64,000 bases of DNA from Arthrobacter sp. MYb227 (lineage in GTDB: Bacteria; Actinomycetota; Actinomycetes; Actinomycetales; Micrococcaceae), in assembly GCF_002975435.1 (NCBI RefSeq), contig NZ_PCPT01000001.1, positions 620,001-684,000 of the forward strand. Direction: 5' to 3'. The translations under genes and the position numbers were made by a program. This document shows positions 1-7,771 of the stretch, in pieces. Position 1 is the first letter of the stretch; each line of letters begins with the position of its first letter. The notes beneath the pieces were generated by a model. The model was given only the letters and a program-made list of their open reading frames with translations, was not told the origin of the DNA and made no database searches.

Positions 1-878
1 ATCTTGGGCATAGATTGGGCAGCCTTGTGTCCCTGCTTAGCACGCCTAGCAATCTTCGTTTCGGCTTCCCGCCGTTGCCTTCTCTCGGTAGCTAGGACCT
101 GTCTAGCATCGCGAATTCGGCGCTCGGCAGATGCCTTGTCACTTTCTAGTGCATCTAGCCTGGAATCCCAATCAGCAAAATGGATCATCTCCATTTTCTC
201 GGCTCGTAGGGCACGTACGTTGACCGGTCGTAATTCTGCAATGGAGCCGACCAGCCCCAACAACGTTTTGTCGTGTGTAGTGACTACTACGGTTCCACTG
301 GCGCGTTCTAACACCCCATAGAGCTTGTTCCGCGCCGCACGATCAAGGTTGTTTGTCGGCTCATCCAGAAGCAGAATTGAGCTTTCACTCAGTTCGATCC
401 CGGCGAGCGAAACGGCCATAGTTTCTCCTCCCGAAAGGCTCAACACCTTACGAGACATGAAGCTTGAGTCGATATGTGTCCCCAAGTATCCCTGCAACAG
501 CGCGGTACTGCGCTCGGCTAGGTCCCAGTCGTCACCGATGAGATCCATATCGGTTTCAAGATCCGTCGATTGCTCACCAATCACCCGTTCAAGCGCGGCA
601 AGCTTCGTTTCAAGGCCCATCAAATCGGCAACGCTGCGTTGGACATGAAGAACTGTATTCTGCGCCAAATAACCGGGCTTTGAACTTGTCGTGATGCTAC
701 CGGATGTGGGTAGGAGCTCACCGGCAATGAGCTTCAAAAGCGTTGATTTCCCGGAACCGTTAGAACCTATGAGCCCCGTGACGCCCTGCGAAAATGATGT
801 TGAAAGCCCTTCAAATAGGGTGCCGCCATTGGGCCAAAAAAATTCAAGCTGGTCAATAACAATGGGGTGGGTCTGCAT
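1..878 (-). CDS. ABC-F family ATP-binding cassette protein (5' part, cut by window edge)
   Basis: About 292 residues of the N-terminal part are present; the stop lies outside the window. The first nucleotide-binding domain has Walker A GSNGSGKST (about 38-46), signature LSGGE (about 148-152), Walker B ILLLDEPTNNLD (about 168-179) and the H-loop His near 202. No membrane segment is visible, and a highly charged Arg/Lys/Glu linker begins at about 235, as in ABC-F proteins, which act on the ribosome and not as transporters. Some members give resistance to ribosome-targeting antibiotics and others are translation factors; the fragment cannot separate these. The start at 878 fits the family N-terminus. 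An in-frame ATG at 917 has a better ribosome site (GAGGGA at 921-926) and would add 13 residues. Confidence 0.9.
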   Translation of the reverse strand, partial: MQTHPIVIDQLEFFWPNGGTLFEGLSTSFSQGVTGLIGSNGSGKSTLLKLIAGELLPTSGSITTSSKPGYLAQNTVLHVQRSVADLMGLETKLAALERVIGEQSTDLETDMDLIGDDWDLAERSTALLQGYLGTHIDSSFMSRKVLSLSGGETMAVSLAGIELSESSILLLDEPTNNLDRAARNKLYGVLERASGTVVVTTHDKTLLGLVGSIAELRPVNVRALRAEKMEMIHFADWDSRLDALESDKASAERRIRDARQVLATERRQRREAETKIARRAKQGHKAAQSMPK

Positions 879-1035
879 ATGAGTTCTCGATTCGACGAAG
901 CAATACGCCGAAAACATGAATCCCTCTGGCAACATCGATCAGGGGGTGTTGCGGGAAACTGTTCCTTGGCGCGATTAGGCGAAGGCAAGAACTTTGAGCA
1001 CAGCGTGATCCTCACGTCGACAATAAGACTCTTCA

Positions 1036-1065
1036 ATCCTGCGGCCGGAGGTCTCAAAGTGTCAA
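1036..1065 (-). promoter_or_regulatory. Candidate promoter of the ABC-F gene
   Basis: On the minus strand there is a perfect -35 TTGACA (1060-1065), an 18-base spacer and CAGGAT as a weak -10 (1036-1041). Transcription would start near 1029 and leave a leader of roughly 110-150 bases before the ABC-F start. The rest of the 879-1199 gap holds no gene I can support. Confidence 0.4.
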
Positions 1066-1199
1066 GTTCGACCGCCTTGGCAACAAACACTTATGGTTTC
1101 GCATCGGTAGACGCATCTTTTGCTACGGTCACCTCGCTTTAGACTATCTACATCCGTCTTCGCTCATGAGCATCATTGAAATGGGACCCCAGAACTACC

Positions 1200-1730
1200 A
1201 TGGCTCCTTGGAATACTGAAGCAGTTCCGCCACCCCCGCACGACGAAATCGACGTCGATGTGCTCGATGCGGGCGTAAAATTTATCGCTCGAAGCGAGCA
1301 GATACATCAGTTATGGGACTCGGCGCCGCCCAATTTTCCGTACGAGGCCCAGAGGCTATCGACGGAACTTGTTCGAGATTCCATTACTTGGCGTTACCCC
1401 GAAGCCGACCATGCCTATGTGATACCGGAATACTCCCATAACGAGGTGCGCTGGTCTATCGCAGAAATTCGGGATCTCAACGATCACCCCATTGCCTGGG
1501 ACGAATTAAGCGGAGGCCTAGAGCCTGCCACGATTGATTACAGTGAAATCTTGTTCATCGATAACGCCCTGATCGATGAATTGTGGCCATTTCTCTGCGA
1601 TCTAGCTCAGCAAGGATCCCCGGGACCGCAGGTTCCGGTACCTACGCGAGTTGATACCAACATTTTGAAGGGCCATGACGGTGGGATCCGTGAGCTGTTT
1701 CGACTCGAGCTTCGGGCAAAGGCGGACTAG
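1200..1730 (+). CDS. Hypothetical protein, about 176 residues
   Basis: Family not recognised. The product is soluble and acidic, with no signal peptide or membrane segment; it is rich in Asp, Glu and Trp (for example WRYPEADHAY and WPFLCDLAQ) and has a proline run near the N-terminus. I chose the ATG at 1200; an in-frame TTG at 1176 would add eight residues, and neither start has a clear ribosome site. Codon use resembles the neighbouring genes and no overlapping frame is better. It lies between the divergent ABC-F gene and a lipoprotein gene on the same strand. The sequence supports no function. Confidence 0.6.
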   Translation: MAPWNTEAVPPPPHDEIDVDVLDAGVKFIARSEQIHQLWDSAPPNFPYEAQRLSTELVRDSITWRYPEADHAYVIPEYSHNEVRWSIAEIRDLNDHPIAWDELSGGLEPATIDYSEILFIDNALIDELWPFLCDLAQQGSPGPQVPVPTRVDTNILKGHDGGIRELFRLELRAKAD

Positions 1731-1824
1731 AGGGCCGGTACGCCCCCAGCTCTTAGTTCGCTCCAAACCCGGATCGTTACAATCTTTTCAACTTTCGAAA
1801 GGTCCTCGCGACTAGGCTTTCTCT

Positions 1825-2403
1825 ATGAAGCAACGTTTGCGCCCCTTCTTCGCGGTAGCCGCCTTGGTGACTTGGGCAGTGAGCGCTTGTGTTCCGCTGG
1901 ACATTGAAACCGGCGAATCTACACCGGCGGTGAGTCCACCGATGGTTGAGCCTATTCCGTCCATTGCCGTTCCGGATCTAGAACTCTATACACAAGAGGG
2001 TTTAGCAGAGCGTGTCATGGAATTTTCGATGGGTTCACATGCCCGGCAATTACTTGACGGGTCTTTTAGGTCGGCTGGAGTAGTGAATGACTCGGCGAAA
2101 CTGCTTTTTGCCGAGTCATCTCATGGTGATCAACAGGCGTTAATACCTTTTAGTGGAGGGGGGCTGGGCTTCGGCGTCTATGTCTGGTGTTCCGAGGAGA
2201 CACGCTTCAACGCTTCATTTGTTGATGGGAAAACTGGTAGGGAATTCGGCTCTGTAGGTGGCAGCTGCGCGGCGTCGAGCAGCAGCGGAGGCGCGACGGG
2301 GAATACAAGAATTCAAGGCCCAATCTATCTAACGGTCACAACCGTCGATCCAGTCCCTATCGAGGTCGTTGCCTATAGTTTCCAGTCGACGGAATCCGGA
2401 TAA
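1825..2403 (+). CDS. Putative secreted lipoprotein, 192 residues
   Basis: The N-terminus has positive residues (MKQRLRP), a hydrophobic stretch and a lipobox ending VSAC at about residue 22, so the mature protein should be lipid-anchored outside the membrane. A Pro/Ser/Glu-rich linker follows. The C-terminal part is beta-rich, with Gly/Ser clusters and two further Cys residues (VWCSEE and GGSCAAS) that could form a disulphide. I do not recognise the family. The gene appears to be alone; no terminator is obvious before the convergent acetyltransferase gene 54 bases downstream. Confidence 0.7.
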   Translation: MKQRLRPFFAVAALVTWAVSACVPLDIETGESTPAVSPPMVEPIPSIAVPDLELYTQEGLAERVMEFSMGSHARQLLDGSFRSAGVVNDSAKLLFAESSHGDQQALIPFSGGGLGFGVYVWCSEETRFNASFVDGKTGREFGSVGGSCAASSSSGGATGNTRIQGPIYLTVTTVDPVPIEVVAYSFQSTESG

Positions 2404-2457
2404 GGAGCATTCGTGGTATCTCTGCGAAGACCCTACGGTGCCCCATTCCAGGATCCG

Positions 2458-3057
2458 CTAGCTGGAGAGGTGTTTAGCCAGTCTAAATTCGAGCCCAGAA
2501 CGAACCTGCGACCATTCCGATTCAATGATCGAATACACGCAGGTATCACGCAATGAGCCATCGGCCATTCGACGATGCGAGCGCAGTACTCCATCCAGTT
2601 TGGCCCCCAGACGTTCAATGGCTGCACGTGATACTTGGTTCATCCAGTGCGTACGGAACTCAACGGCAGGACAGCCGAGCACCTCAAATGCGTGGGTCAG
2701 CAATAAAAGCTTTGCGTCCACGTTGGTTCCGGTACCGCTTGCCGAGGCACGATTCCACGTTGACCCGATTTCTAATCGTGGTAGTTCCGGTTCCACACCC
2801 ATAAATGTGGTCATCCCGAGTAACATCCCATCGGAGTTTCTCCGGCTAATCCACGGAACCATGCTTCCCTGCTTCTGCAGTTCTAGACGTCGTGCTACCT
2901 CGTCTCGCATCGATTCCGGCGAAGGTACCACCGTGTACCAGAGCTTCCATGCTTCACCGTCAAGCACCGCTTCAACAAGCTCATCGTGGTGCCTCATGGA
3001 CAGCGGTTCGAGTGTGACAAGTTTTCCAGGCAAGGTGGTGGGGAGCATCAAGATCAT
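2458..3057 (-). CDS. GNAT-family N-acetyltransferase (RimJ/RimL type)
   Basis: The protein is about 199 residues. It opens with the RimJ/RimL-type pattern (GKLVTLEPLSMRHHDEL) and has the central WISRRNSDGMLLGMTTFMGV strand pair, an EIGSTWNRASASGTG segment in the acetyl-CoA loop region, and a C-terminal VEFRTHWMNQVSRAAIERLGA motif. That last motif is typical of acetyltransferases that modify ribosomal proteins or small amines. The substrate cannot be told. ATG codons at 3057 and 3048 are both possible starts. It stands alone between a convergent lipoprotein gene and the phosphatase terminator. Confidence 0.85.
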   Translation of the reverse strand: MILMLPTTLPGKLVTLEPLSMRHHDELVEAVLDGEAWKLWYTVVPSPESMRDEVARRLELQKQGSMVPWISRRNSDGMLLGMTTFMGVEPELPRLEIGSTWNRASASGTGTNVDAKLLLLTHAFEVLGCPAVEFRTHWMNQVSRAAIERLGAKLDGVLRSHRRMADGSLRDTCVYSIIESEWSQVRSGLEFRLAKHLSS

Positions 3058-3104
3058 TCTCAAAGCCTACGGTTGCACGAACCTCGGCAATACACTTTCA
3101 TCGG

Positions 3105-3132
3105 AAAATTAACCGGCTCTTCGCCTTCGGTT
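3105..3132 (-). terminator. Intrinsic terminator after the phosphatase gene
   Basis: On the minus strand AACC-GAA-GGC pairs with GCC-GGTT (3111-3132), followed by AATTTT (3105-3110). It sits 9 bases after the stop of the tyrosine phosphatase gene. Confidence 0.6.
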
Positions 3133-3140
3133 AGGTCTTG

Positions 3141-3836
3141 TTAAAGCCCCATGCGTGCCAAGATTTCTTTGATCTCTGGTTCGGTGATGCCCTCACCTAA
3201 CAGGAATTCTTCGACGCTCAAGTCATCAACGAACTCATCCAAGGCTTCAAGTCGTTCGGCCAACGGCTCGATAAGGTCCTTGTCCTCGATGTAGGACTCG
3301 TACGGGTGTTTGTAGTTGCTGATCTTGTGCCATTCATTAATCCCACGCAGCGCGGCCTCATATTGGGCTTCAAGTAAGTCTTCCCGCCTGGCAAGTTTGA
3401 GCAACATTGAGACAATGAGACCGGTGCGGTCCCGTCCCGCCGAGCAATGCAAAACGATTTTGCCTTCGGCCTTGGCAATCTGGTGGAATACTTCGGCGAT
3501 GCGATGAGGAAAGAATTCAAGGTTTTCCTGATACATTCGCGGATGATTCATATAGGGAACAGCAAGCCGTTCGAATTCCGGGTGCCCGGCTTCTTCGGTG
3601 GGCGAATTGATGATGGTTATCCCGGCTTTTGCAGCCTCATCAACTTGTGGGTCTGTATGTCGGCGGTGCCGCTCCTGAGGGTTTCGCAGGTCAATAACTG
3701 TACGAATTCCTTCCGTATAGGCTTGGTGCCACCCGGTAGTTGTCAGCCATTCGCTACGTCCCATCCGGTAGATATTGCCCAGCACAACACGAGCGTTGAC
3801 TGCGCCCTCCCATTGCGGTTCAGCTTGTGCGTTCAT
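3141..3836 (-). CDS. Tyrosine/dual-specificity protein phosphatase family protein
   Basis: The product is about 231 residues. The P-loop HCSAGRDRTG (CX5R) is complete, with catalytic Cys and Arg, and a general-acid Asp is available in the preceding TVIDLRNPQER region. This pattern matches bacterial tyrosine phosphatases of the Y_phosphatase3 group, which remove phosphate from phosphotyrosine or phosphoinositides. A Glu-rich helical tail follows (VDDLSVEEFLLGEGIT). No signal peptide is seen, so it is cytoplasmic. I chose ATG 3836, preceded by GGAGAGC; GTG 3851 is the alternative. It follows the ABM-domain gene by only a few bases, so the two are probably co-transcribed. Confidence 0.85.
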   Translation of the reverse strand: MNAQAEPQWEGAVNARVVLGNIYRMGRSEWLTTTGWHQAYTEGIRTVIDLRNPQERHRRHTDPQVDEAAKAGITIINSPTEEAGHPEFERLAVPYMNHPRMYQENLEFFPHRIAEVFHQIAKAEGKIVLHCSAGRDRTGLIVSMLLKLARREDLLEAQYEAALRGINEWHKISNYKHPYESYIEDKDLIEPLAERLEALDEFVDDLSVEEFLLGEGITEPEIKEILARMGL

Positions 3837-3853
3837 GCTCTCCACAGGCACTT

Positions 3854-4204
3854 CTATGCGTTGGGCGCCGTGTAGGTTTCCACACGCACGTGCCGTTCAA
3901 TACCGGTGACAGAACGGGTATCTACCGGCGCGCTGGAATCCGCAGCGGCAGGAGTTTCGGTTGCTGCGGGGCGAGCGTGCGAGGCCCGGAAAGCGTCTGA
4001 GGTTTTCCATGCCTCAAAATCAGATTCTGCGACAAACTCCATAGTGACCTTGTAGGGTGTTCCGGCATCCACCGGGCGATCAAGTGTGGCCCGGGCAAGT
4101 CCTGTGACTTTGGGTAGGTTATTACGCATATTGCCAATAAAACGTTCTTCGAAGGCTTGCGCACGTTCGCTGGGAACATCGATTCGATTGGTGACAATGT
4201 ACAT
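3854..4204 (-). CDS. Antibiotic biosynthesis monooxygenase (ABM) domain protein
   Basis: The first 80 residues form an ABM/IsdG-like ferredoxin fold: MYIVTNRIDVPSERAQAFEERF, then an Asn-rich stretch and FEAWKTSDAFRASHA. Members include quinol monooxygenases and haem-degrading IsdG/HmoA-type enzymes; the Asn in the NNLP segment and the Trp in FEAW are the typical positions of the haem-degrading branch. The C-terminal tail is Ala/Pro/Thr-rich and unlike the core. Haem degradation is a reasonable guess from the fold, but unproved. It is the first gene of a two-gene unit with the phosphatase. Confidence 0.75.
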   Translation of the reverse strand: MYIVTNRIDVPSERAQAFEERFIGNMRNNLPKVTGLARATLDRPVDAGTPYKVTMEFVAESDFEAWKTSDAFRASHARPAATETPAAADSSAPVDTRSVTGIERHVRVETYTAPNA

Positions 4205-4331
4205 GTGTTTCCTTCTTCCGCGTTCCCTGCAGTGCAGGAATTCTCTTAGGGTTTTGAAGTCTCAATTCCCACGTTACCCAGAAGTGGTGCAAGTGGGCAG
4301 CTCAACACTTGCTGTTCGCCGTCAGACAAAG

Positions 4332-4392
4332 CAAGGCGGCGGCGAGAATCTTCGGACCAGACTCGGTCTTGAACATTCTTGCCACCGCCTTG
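4332..4392 (-). terminator. Stem-loop terminator after the beta-oxidation operon
   Basis: An 18-base inverted repeat (4332-4349 with 4375-4392; one wobble, one mismatch) encloses a smaller GACC/GGTC hairpin. It begins 16 bases after the stop of the dehydrogenase gene. The following T-tract is weak (GCTTTGTCTG), so termination may be partial. Confidence 0.6.
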
Positions 4393-4408
4393 AGTGAAGC
4401 ATTTCTAG

Positions 4409-5281
4409 CTACTTGGAATCGTTCCAGTCGTAGAAGCCCTTGCCTGTTTTACGGCCCAGGTGCCCGGCCTCAACCAAATCGCGCAGGATCTGTGGTGGAG
4501 CAAAGCGCTCCCCCAGGGTCTCGTTCAGGTACTCGGCAATGCCCAGGCGCACGTCGAGTCCCACAATGTCCGTGGTCTTCAACGGGCCGGTCGGGTGCTT
4601 GTAGCCAAGCACCATGGCGTTGTCGATGTCCTCAGCACTTGCCACGCCCTCTTCGACCATGCGCATGGCCTCAAGTGCAATGGCCACGCCCAGCCGCGAG
4701 GACGCGAAGCCCGGGGCGTCGTTGACCACCACGGCGGTCTTGCCCAGGGCCGCAACCCAGCCGCGCGAGCGTTCGATGAGGTCTTCGGCACTCTGCTTGG
4801 CGATGACTACCTCGATGAGCGTGGAGGCCGGGACCGGGTTGAAGAAGTGCAGGCCCAGGAAGTTTGCCGGGCGCTGCAATTCGGCGGCCAGCCCGCTCAT
4901 CGACAGCGAGGAGGTGTTCGAAGCCAGGATCGCGTCGGGGGCGAGGTTTTCCTCGACCTTCTTCAGCGAGGAGACCTTCAGGTCCCAGATTTCCGGGACG
5001 GCTTCAACCACCAATCCGCGGTCGGCGAAGTCTGCATAGTCCACCGATACGCGCAGGCGTGCGATGATCTGTTCCTGGGTCTGCTCGATGCCGCCGCGGG
5101 CGATCGACTTGGATACCGATTCGGTGACGCGTTCCAGGGCGCCCTGCGCGCTGGCCTCGTCGCGTTCAACGACCAGCACGTCGCAGCCGTTGATCAGGAA
5201 GGCATGGGCGATGCCGGCGCCCATGCGTCCACCGCCGAGCACACCGACCTTGCTGGGAAGTGAATTGGGAAGGGTTGTCAT
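4409..5281 (-). CDS. 3-hydroxyacyl-CoA (3-hydroxybutyryl-CoA) dehydrogenase
   Basis: The 290-residue length is right for the single-domain family (PaaH/Hbd type). The NAD-binding motif GGGRMGAGIAHAF is at about 16-28, the acidic residue ending strand 2 follows (VVERD), and the catalytic-His segment LHFFNPVP lies near 144-151. The C-terminal dimer domain carries the YKHPTGPLKTTDIVGLD motif. It oxidises 3-hydroxyacyl-CoA to 3-oxoacyl-CoA with NAD+. Its start overlaps the stop of the hydratase gene, and it is the last gene of a thiolase-hydratase-dehydrogenase operon. That context suits phenylacetate or dicarboxylate-CoA degradation as well as butyrate. Confidence 0.93.
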   Translation of the reverse strand: MTTLPNSLPSKVGVLGGGRMGAGIAHAFLINGCDVLVVERDEASAQGALERVTESVSKSIARGGIEQTQEQIIARLRVSVDYADFADRGLVVEAVPEIWDLKVSSLKKVEENLAPDAILASNTSSLSMSGLAAELQRPANFLGLHFFNPVPASTLIEVVIAKQSAEDLIERSRGWVAALGKTAVVVNDAPGFASSRLGVAIALEAMRMVEEGVASAEDIDNAMVLGYKHPTGPLKTTDIVGLDVRLGIAEYLNETLGERFAPPQILRDLVEAGHLGRKTGKGFYDWNDSK

Positions 5282-6066
5282 TACTTTTTCTTCCTGTCCA
5301 AGAACGCCTGCATGCGATCAAATTTTGCTTGGGATTCGAAGAGTATTCCCTGCGCCAGCGAGTCAATCACCGGGTGTGCCTCACGCGGGGTGTGGAACAC
5401 CGACTTGGTGATCCGCACGGCCAGCGCGTCCTGCTGGGCGATCCGATCGGCCAACGCCGAGGCGGCCTCAAGCAGGTCTTTACCTTCGACAAGCTCGGTG
5501 ATGAGCCCTACGCGTAGGCATTCATCGCCCTTGAGGATTTTTCCTGCCAAAATAATTTCTTTGGCAACGGGTTCGCCCACGAGTTCTTTCAGGCGCCAGG
5601 TGGCACCCGCGGCGGCCATGATACCCAGGCCGGTCTCCGGGTTGCCCATGCGCAGCTCGGGGGTGCCGATGCGGAAGTCAGCGGCGAAAGCCAATTCCGC
5701 CCCGCCGCCCAGTGCGAATCCGTCGAGGGCCGCAATAACCGGCATCGGCAGCTTGGCAAGACGATCGAAGATACCCGAGTTGATTCCGGCCAGTGCATCA
5801 TCACGGCGGCGTTCACGTAACTGGGCAATGTCTGCGCCGGAAGCGAAGATGCCTTTGGTGCCGGTTTCCGGATCTGCCGGGGTGCCGGAGAGCACCATGA
5901 TTTTCGGGGTGCGTTCCAAATAGGCGCACACCGCGTGCAGTTCGTCGACCATCAGCTGGTCGATCGCGTTTCTGACCTCCGGACGGTCGAGCTGGACGTA
6001 GAGCCTGTCGTCGAACTCGGTGAGCTTCAGGGTCGTGAAACCGGAAGACTCCAAACGTTTGGTCAT
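5281..6066 (-). CDS. Enoyl-CoA hydratase/isomerase family protein
   Basis: The 261-residue crotonase-fold protein starts MTKRLESSGF. The oxyanion-hole segments are FASGADIAQLRER (CoA-binding loop) and ALDGFALGGGAELAFAADFRIG, and the conserved MGNPETGLG follows. It hydrates a trans-2-enoyl-CoA to the 3-hydroxyacyl-CoA used by the next enzyme. ATG 6066 lies two bases after the thiolase stop (TAAGAATG), which indicates translational coupling; an upstream extension into the thiolase gene is not needed. The nearest functional names are PaaF-like or EchA-like, but the substrate cannot be fixed. Confidence 0.9.
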   Translation of the reverse strand: MTKRLESSGFTTLKLTEFDDRLYVQLDRPEVRNAIDQLMVDELHAVCAYLERTPKIMVLSGTPADPETGTKGIFASGADIAQLRERRRDDALAGINSGIFDRLAKLPMPVIAALDGFALGGGAELAFAADFRIGTPELRMGNPETGLGIMAAAGATWRLKELVGEPVAKEIILAGKILKGDECLRVGLITELVEGKDLLEAASALADRIAQQDALAVRITKSVFHTPREAHPVIDSLAQGILFESQAKFDRMQAFLDRKKK

Positions 6067-6068
6067 TC

Positions 6069-7292
6069 TTAGACTCCCTCGATGAGCAGCGCAGAGCCCT
6101 GCCCAACACCAACACACATGGTGGCCAGACCCAGCTTGGACCCGCCTTCCTTGGCTTCGCGCTCCAGGCGGCCCAGCAGTGTGATCACGATGCGTGAGCC
6201 CGAGGAACCCAGCGGGTGGCCCAATGCGATGGCTCCGCCGTCATTGTTCACGATCTCCGGGTCGATGCCCAGTTCGCGCATCGAGGCCAGCGACTGCGAG
6301 GAGAATGCCTCATTGAGTTCGGCCGCGGCCAAATCTTCGATCTTGTAGCCGGAGCGTTCCATGACCTTGCGGGTGGCCGGAACCGGGCCGACACCCATGA
6401 TTTCTGGGGCCAGGCCGGCGGAGGCGCCGTCGATAATGCGGGCGCGCGGGACCAAACCATACTTCTTGATAGCGGCCGCGGAGGCCACGATGATGGCCGA
6501 AGCGCCATCGTTCAGCGTCGAGGCGTTGCCGGCGGTCACCACGGTGCCGCCCTTAACTACCGGGCGCAGCTTGGAAAGGACTTCGACGGTGGTGCCGGGG
6601 CGCGGGCCTTCGTCGGTGTCAACGATGACTTCGCCCTTGCGGGTCTTTACTGTGACCGGGACGATCTCGTCCTTGAAGCGCCCTGCCTCGATGGCAGCAA
6701 GCGCACGTTCGTGTGAGCGTACGGCAAAGGCGTCACAGTCCTCACGGGAGGTGTTGTAGACGCGAGCAACTTCTTCTGCGGTTTCTGGCATCGAGAAGGT
6801 TGCTTTGCCTTCGCGGGACAGCTCACCGGAGAGGAACTCTGGGTTCGGGAAACGCCAACCAATGGAGGTGTCGTAGATGGCTCCGGGCTTGGCAAACGCG
6901 GTTGTCGGCTTTTCCTGGACCCAAGGGGCACGAGACATAGATTCCACGCCGCCGGCCACCACGATGTCCGCGGCACCTGCCTTGATCATGTGACTAGCCA
7001 TGGTGATAGCACTCATGCCCGAGGCACACAAGCGGTTGACCGTGATGCCAGGGACCGAGTCATCGAAGCCGGCAAGTAGCCAGGCCATGCGGGCCACGTT
7101 GCGATTTTCTTCACCGGCGCCATTGGCATTTCCGAAGATGACCTCATCAACATCTGCCGGGTCGATCCCTGCGCGCTCAACTGCCGCCTTAATAGCAATT
7201 GCCGCCAGGTCATCGGGGCGCACGCTTGAAAGCGCTCCACCGTAACGTCCAACAGGGGTGCGGGCTCCGCCCACCAAGAATGCCTCGGTCAT
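6069..7292 (-). CDS. Acetyl-CoA acyltransferase (thiolase), PcaF/PaaJ-like
   Basis: The length (407 residues) and all catalytic parts fit a degradative thiolase: nucleophile Cys in [10 protein letters not shown] (about 89), His in [10 protein letters not shown], and the second Cys in [12 protein letters not shown] at the C-terminus. The N-terminal [21 protein letters not shown] resembles 3-oxoadipyl-CoA thiolases of the beta-ketoadipate and phenylacetate routes, which release acetyl-CoA and succinyl-CoA. I chose ATG 7292 because AAAGGAG lies five bases upstream; a start at 7316 would precede that site. It is the first gene of the three-gene operon. No ring-cleavage genes are nearby. Confidence 0.92.
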   Translation of the reverse strand: MTEAFLVGGARTPVGRYGGALSSVRPDDLAAIAIKAAVERAGIDPADVDEVIFGNANGAGEENRNVARMAWLLAGFDDSVPGITVNRLCASGMSAITMASHMIKAGAADIVVAGGVESMSRAPWVQEKPTTAFAKPGAIYDTSIGWRFPNPEFLSGELSREGKATFSMPETAEEVARVYNTSREDCDAFAVRSHERALAAIEAGRFKDEIVPVTVKTRKGEVIVDTDEGPRPGTTVEVLSKLRPVVKGGTVVTAGNASTLNDGASAIIVASAAAIKKYGLVPRARIIDGASAGLAPEIMGVGPVPATRKVMERSGYKIEDLAAAELNEAFSSQSLASMRELGIDPEIVNNDGGAIALGHPLGSSGSRIVITLLGRLEREAKEGGSKLGLATMCVGVGQGSALLIEGV

Positions 7293-7417
7293 CACAACTC
7301 CTTTGTCATTCGGCACACGCCAAGATTGTTTTCGTTGGGTATTCCCGCGAATTCAATCATCATGTTCCGTGAATTGGTCTTGCTCCTTGCTCACCGTTGA
7401 AGGCAAGCCAGAGATTT

Positions 7418-7433
7418 ACCGACCATTCGTTCA
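7418..7433. promoter_or_regulatory. Candidate PaaR-like operator upstream of the thiolase operon
   Basis: The minus strand here reads AACGAATGGTCGGT, close to the ACCGAACGGTCGGT type site of TetR-family PaaR regulators of phenylacetate genes. It lies between a possible -35 (TTAATT) and -10 (TAAATC), about 130 bases before the thiolase start. I see no other gene in the 7293-7771 gap; it also holds a plus-strand promoter-like TTGACG-17-TACCCT at about 7510-7538 and the permease terminator. The motif match is from memory. Confidence 0.35.
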
Positions 7434-7688
7434 CTAATTAATTCACACCTAGAATCCCATCTTGGCATACGTGAGGTCAATCTCGTTTAGACGCAAAAGG
7501 CAAGGCATTGACGCAAAAGCCCGACTGGAGTACCCTCAACGTTTCTAATTCTCGAGCATTCGGGCCACAGAACGCGCAATTCCGGCATTCTTCCCAAGAA
7601 TTAGCATGCTTGACACACCCATGAAGGGAGCCACATTATTGAGCCGTGCACCCATCACCGTGATGCTTCTTTCGAATCGGAAAAGCGC

Positions 7689-7744
7689 AAAAAGATGGCG
7701 GCGCGTCTGGATACCAAGTATTTGATTCCATACACACCGCCATC
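7689..7744 (-). terminator. Intrinsic terminator after the amino acid permease gene
   Basis: On the minus strand GATGGCGG pairs with CCGCCATC (7737-7744 with 7694-7701). The stem continues inward with wobble pairs for about 18 pairs in total and is followed by TTTTTG (7688-7693). Confidence 0.75.
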
Positions 7745-7771
7745 ATTCAAGCGAAGGCCCTCTAGCAACCC

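Noticed and set aside
867-1142. 91-codon plus-strand frame upstream of the ABC-F gene
   Set aside because: No ribosome site, unlikely composition, and it overlaps the promoter and start region of the ABC-F gene.
4460-5263. 267-codon plus-strand frame opposite the hydroxyacyl-CoA dehydrogenase gene
   Set aside because: It is antisense to a gene with complete family motifs, has low-complexity composition and no ribosome site; high-GC shadow frame.
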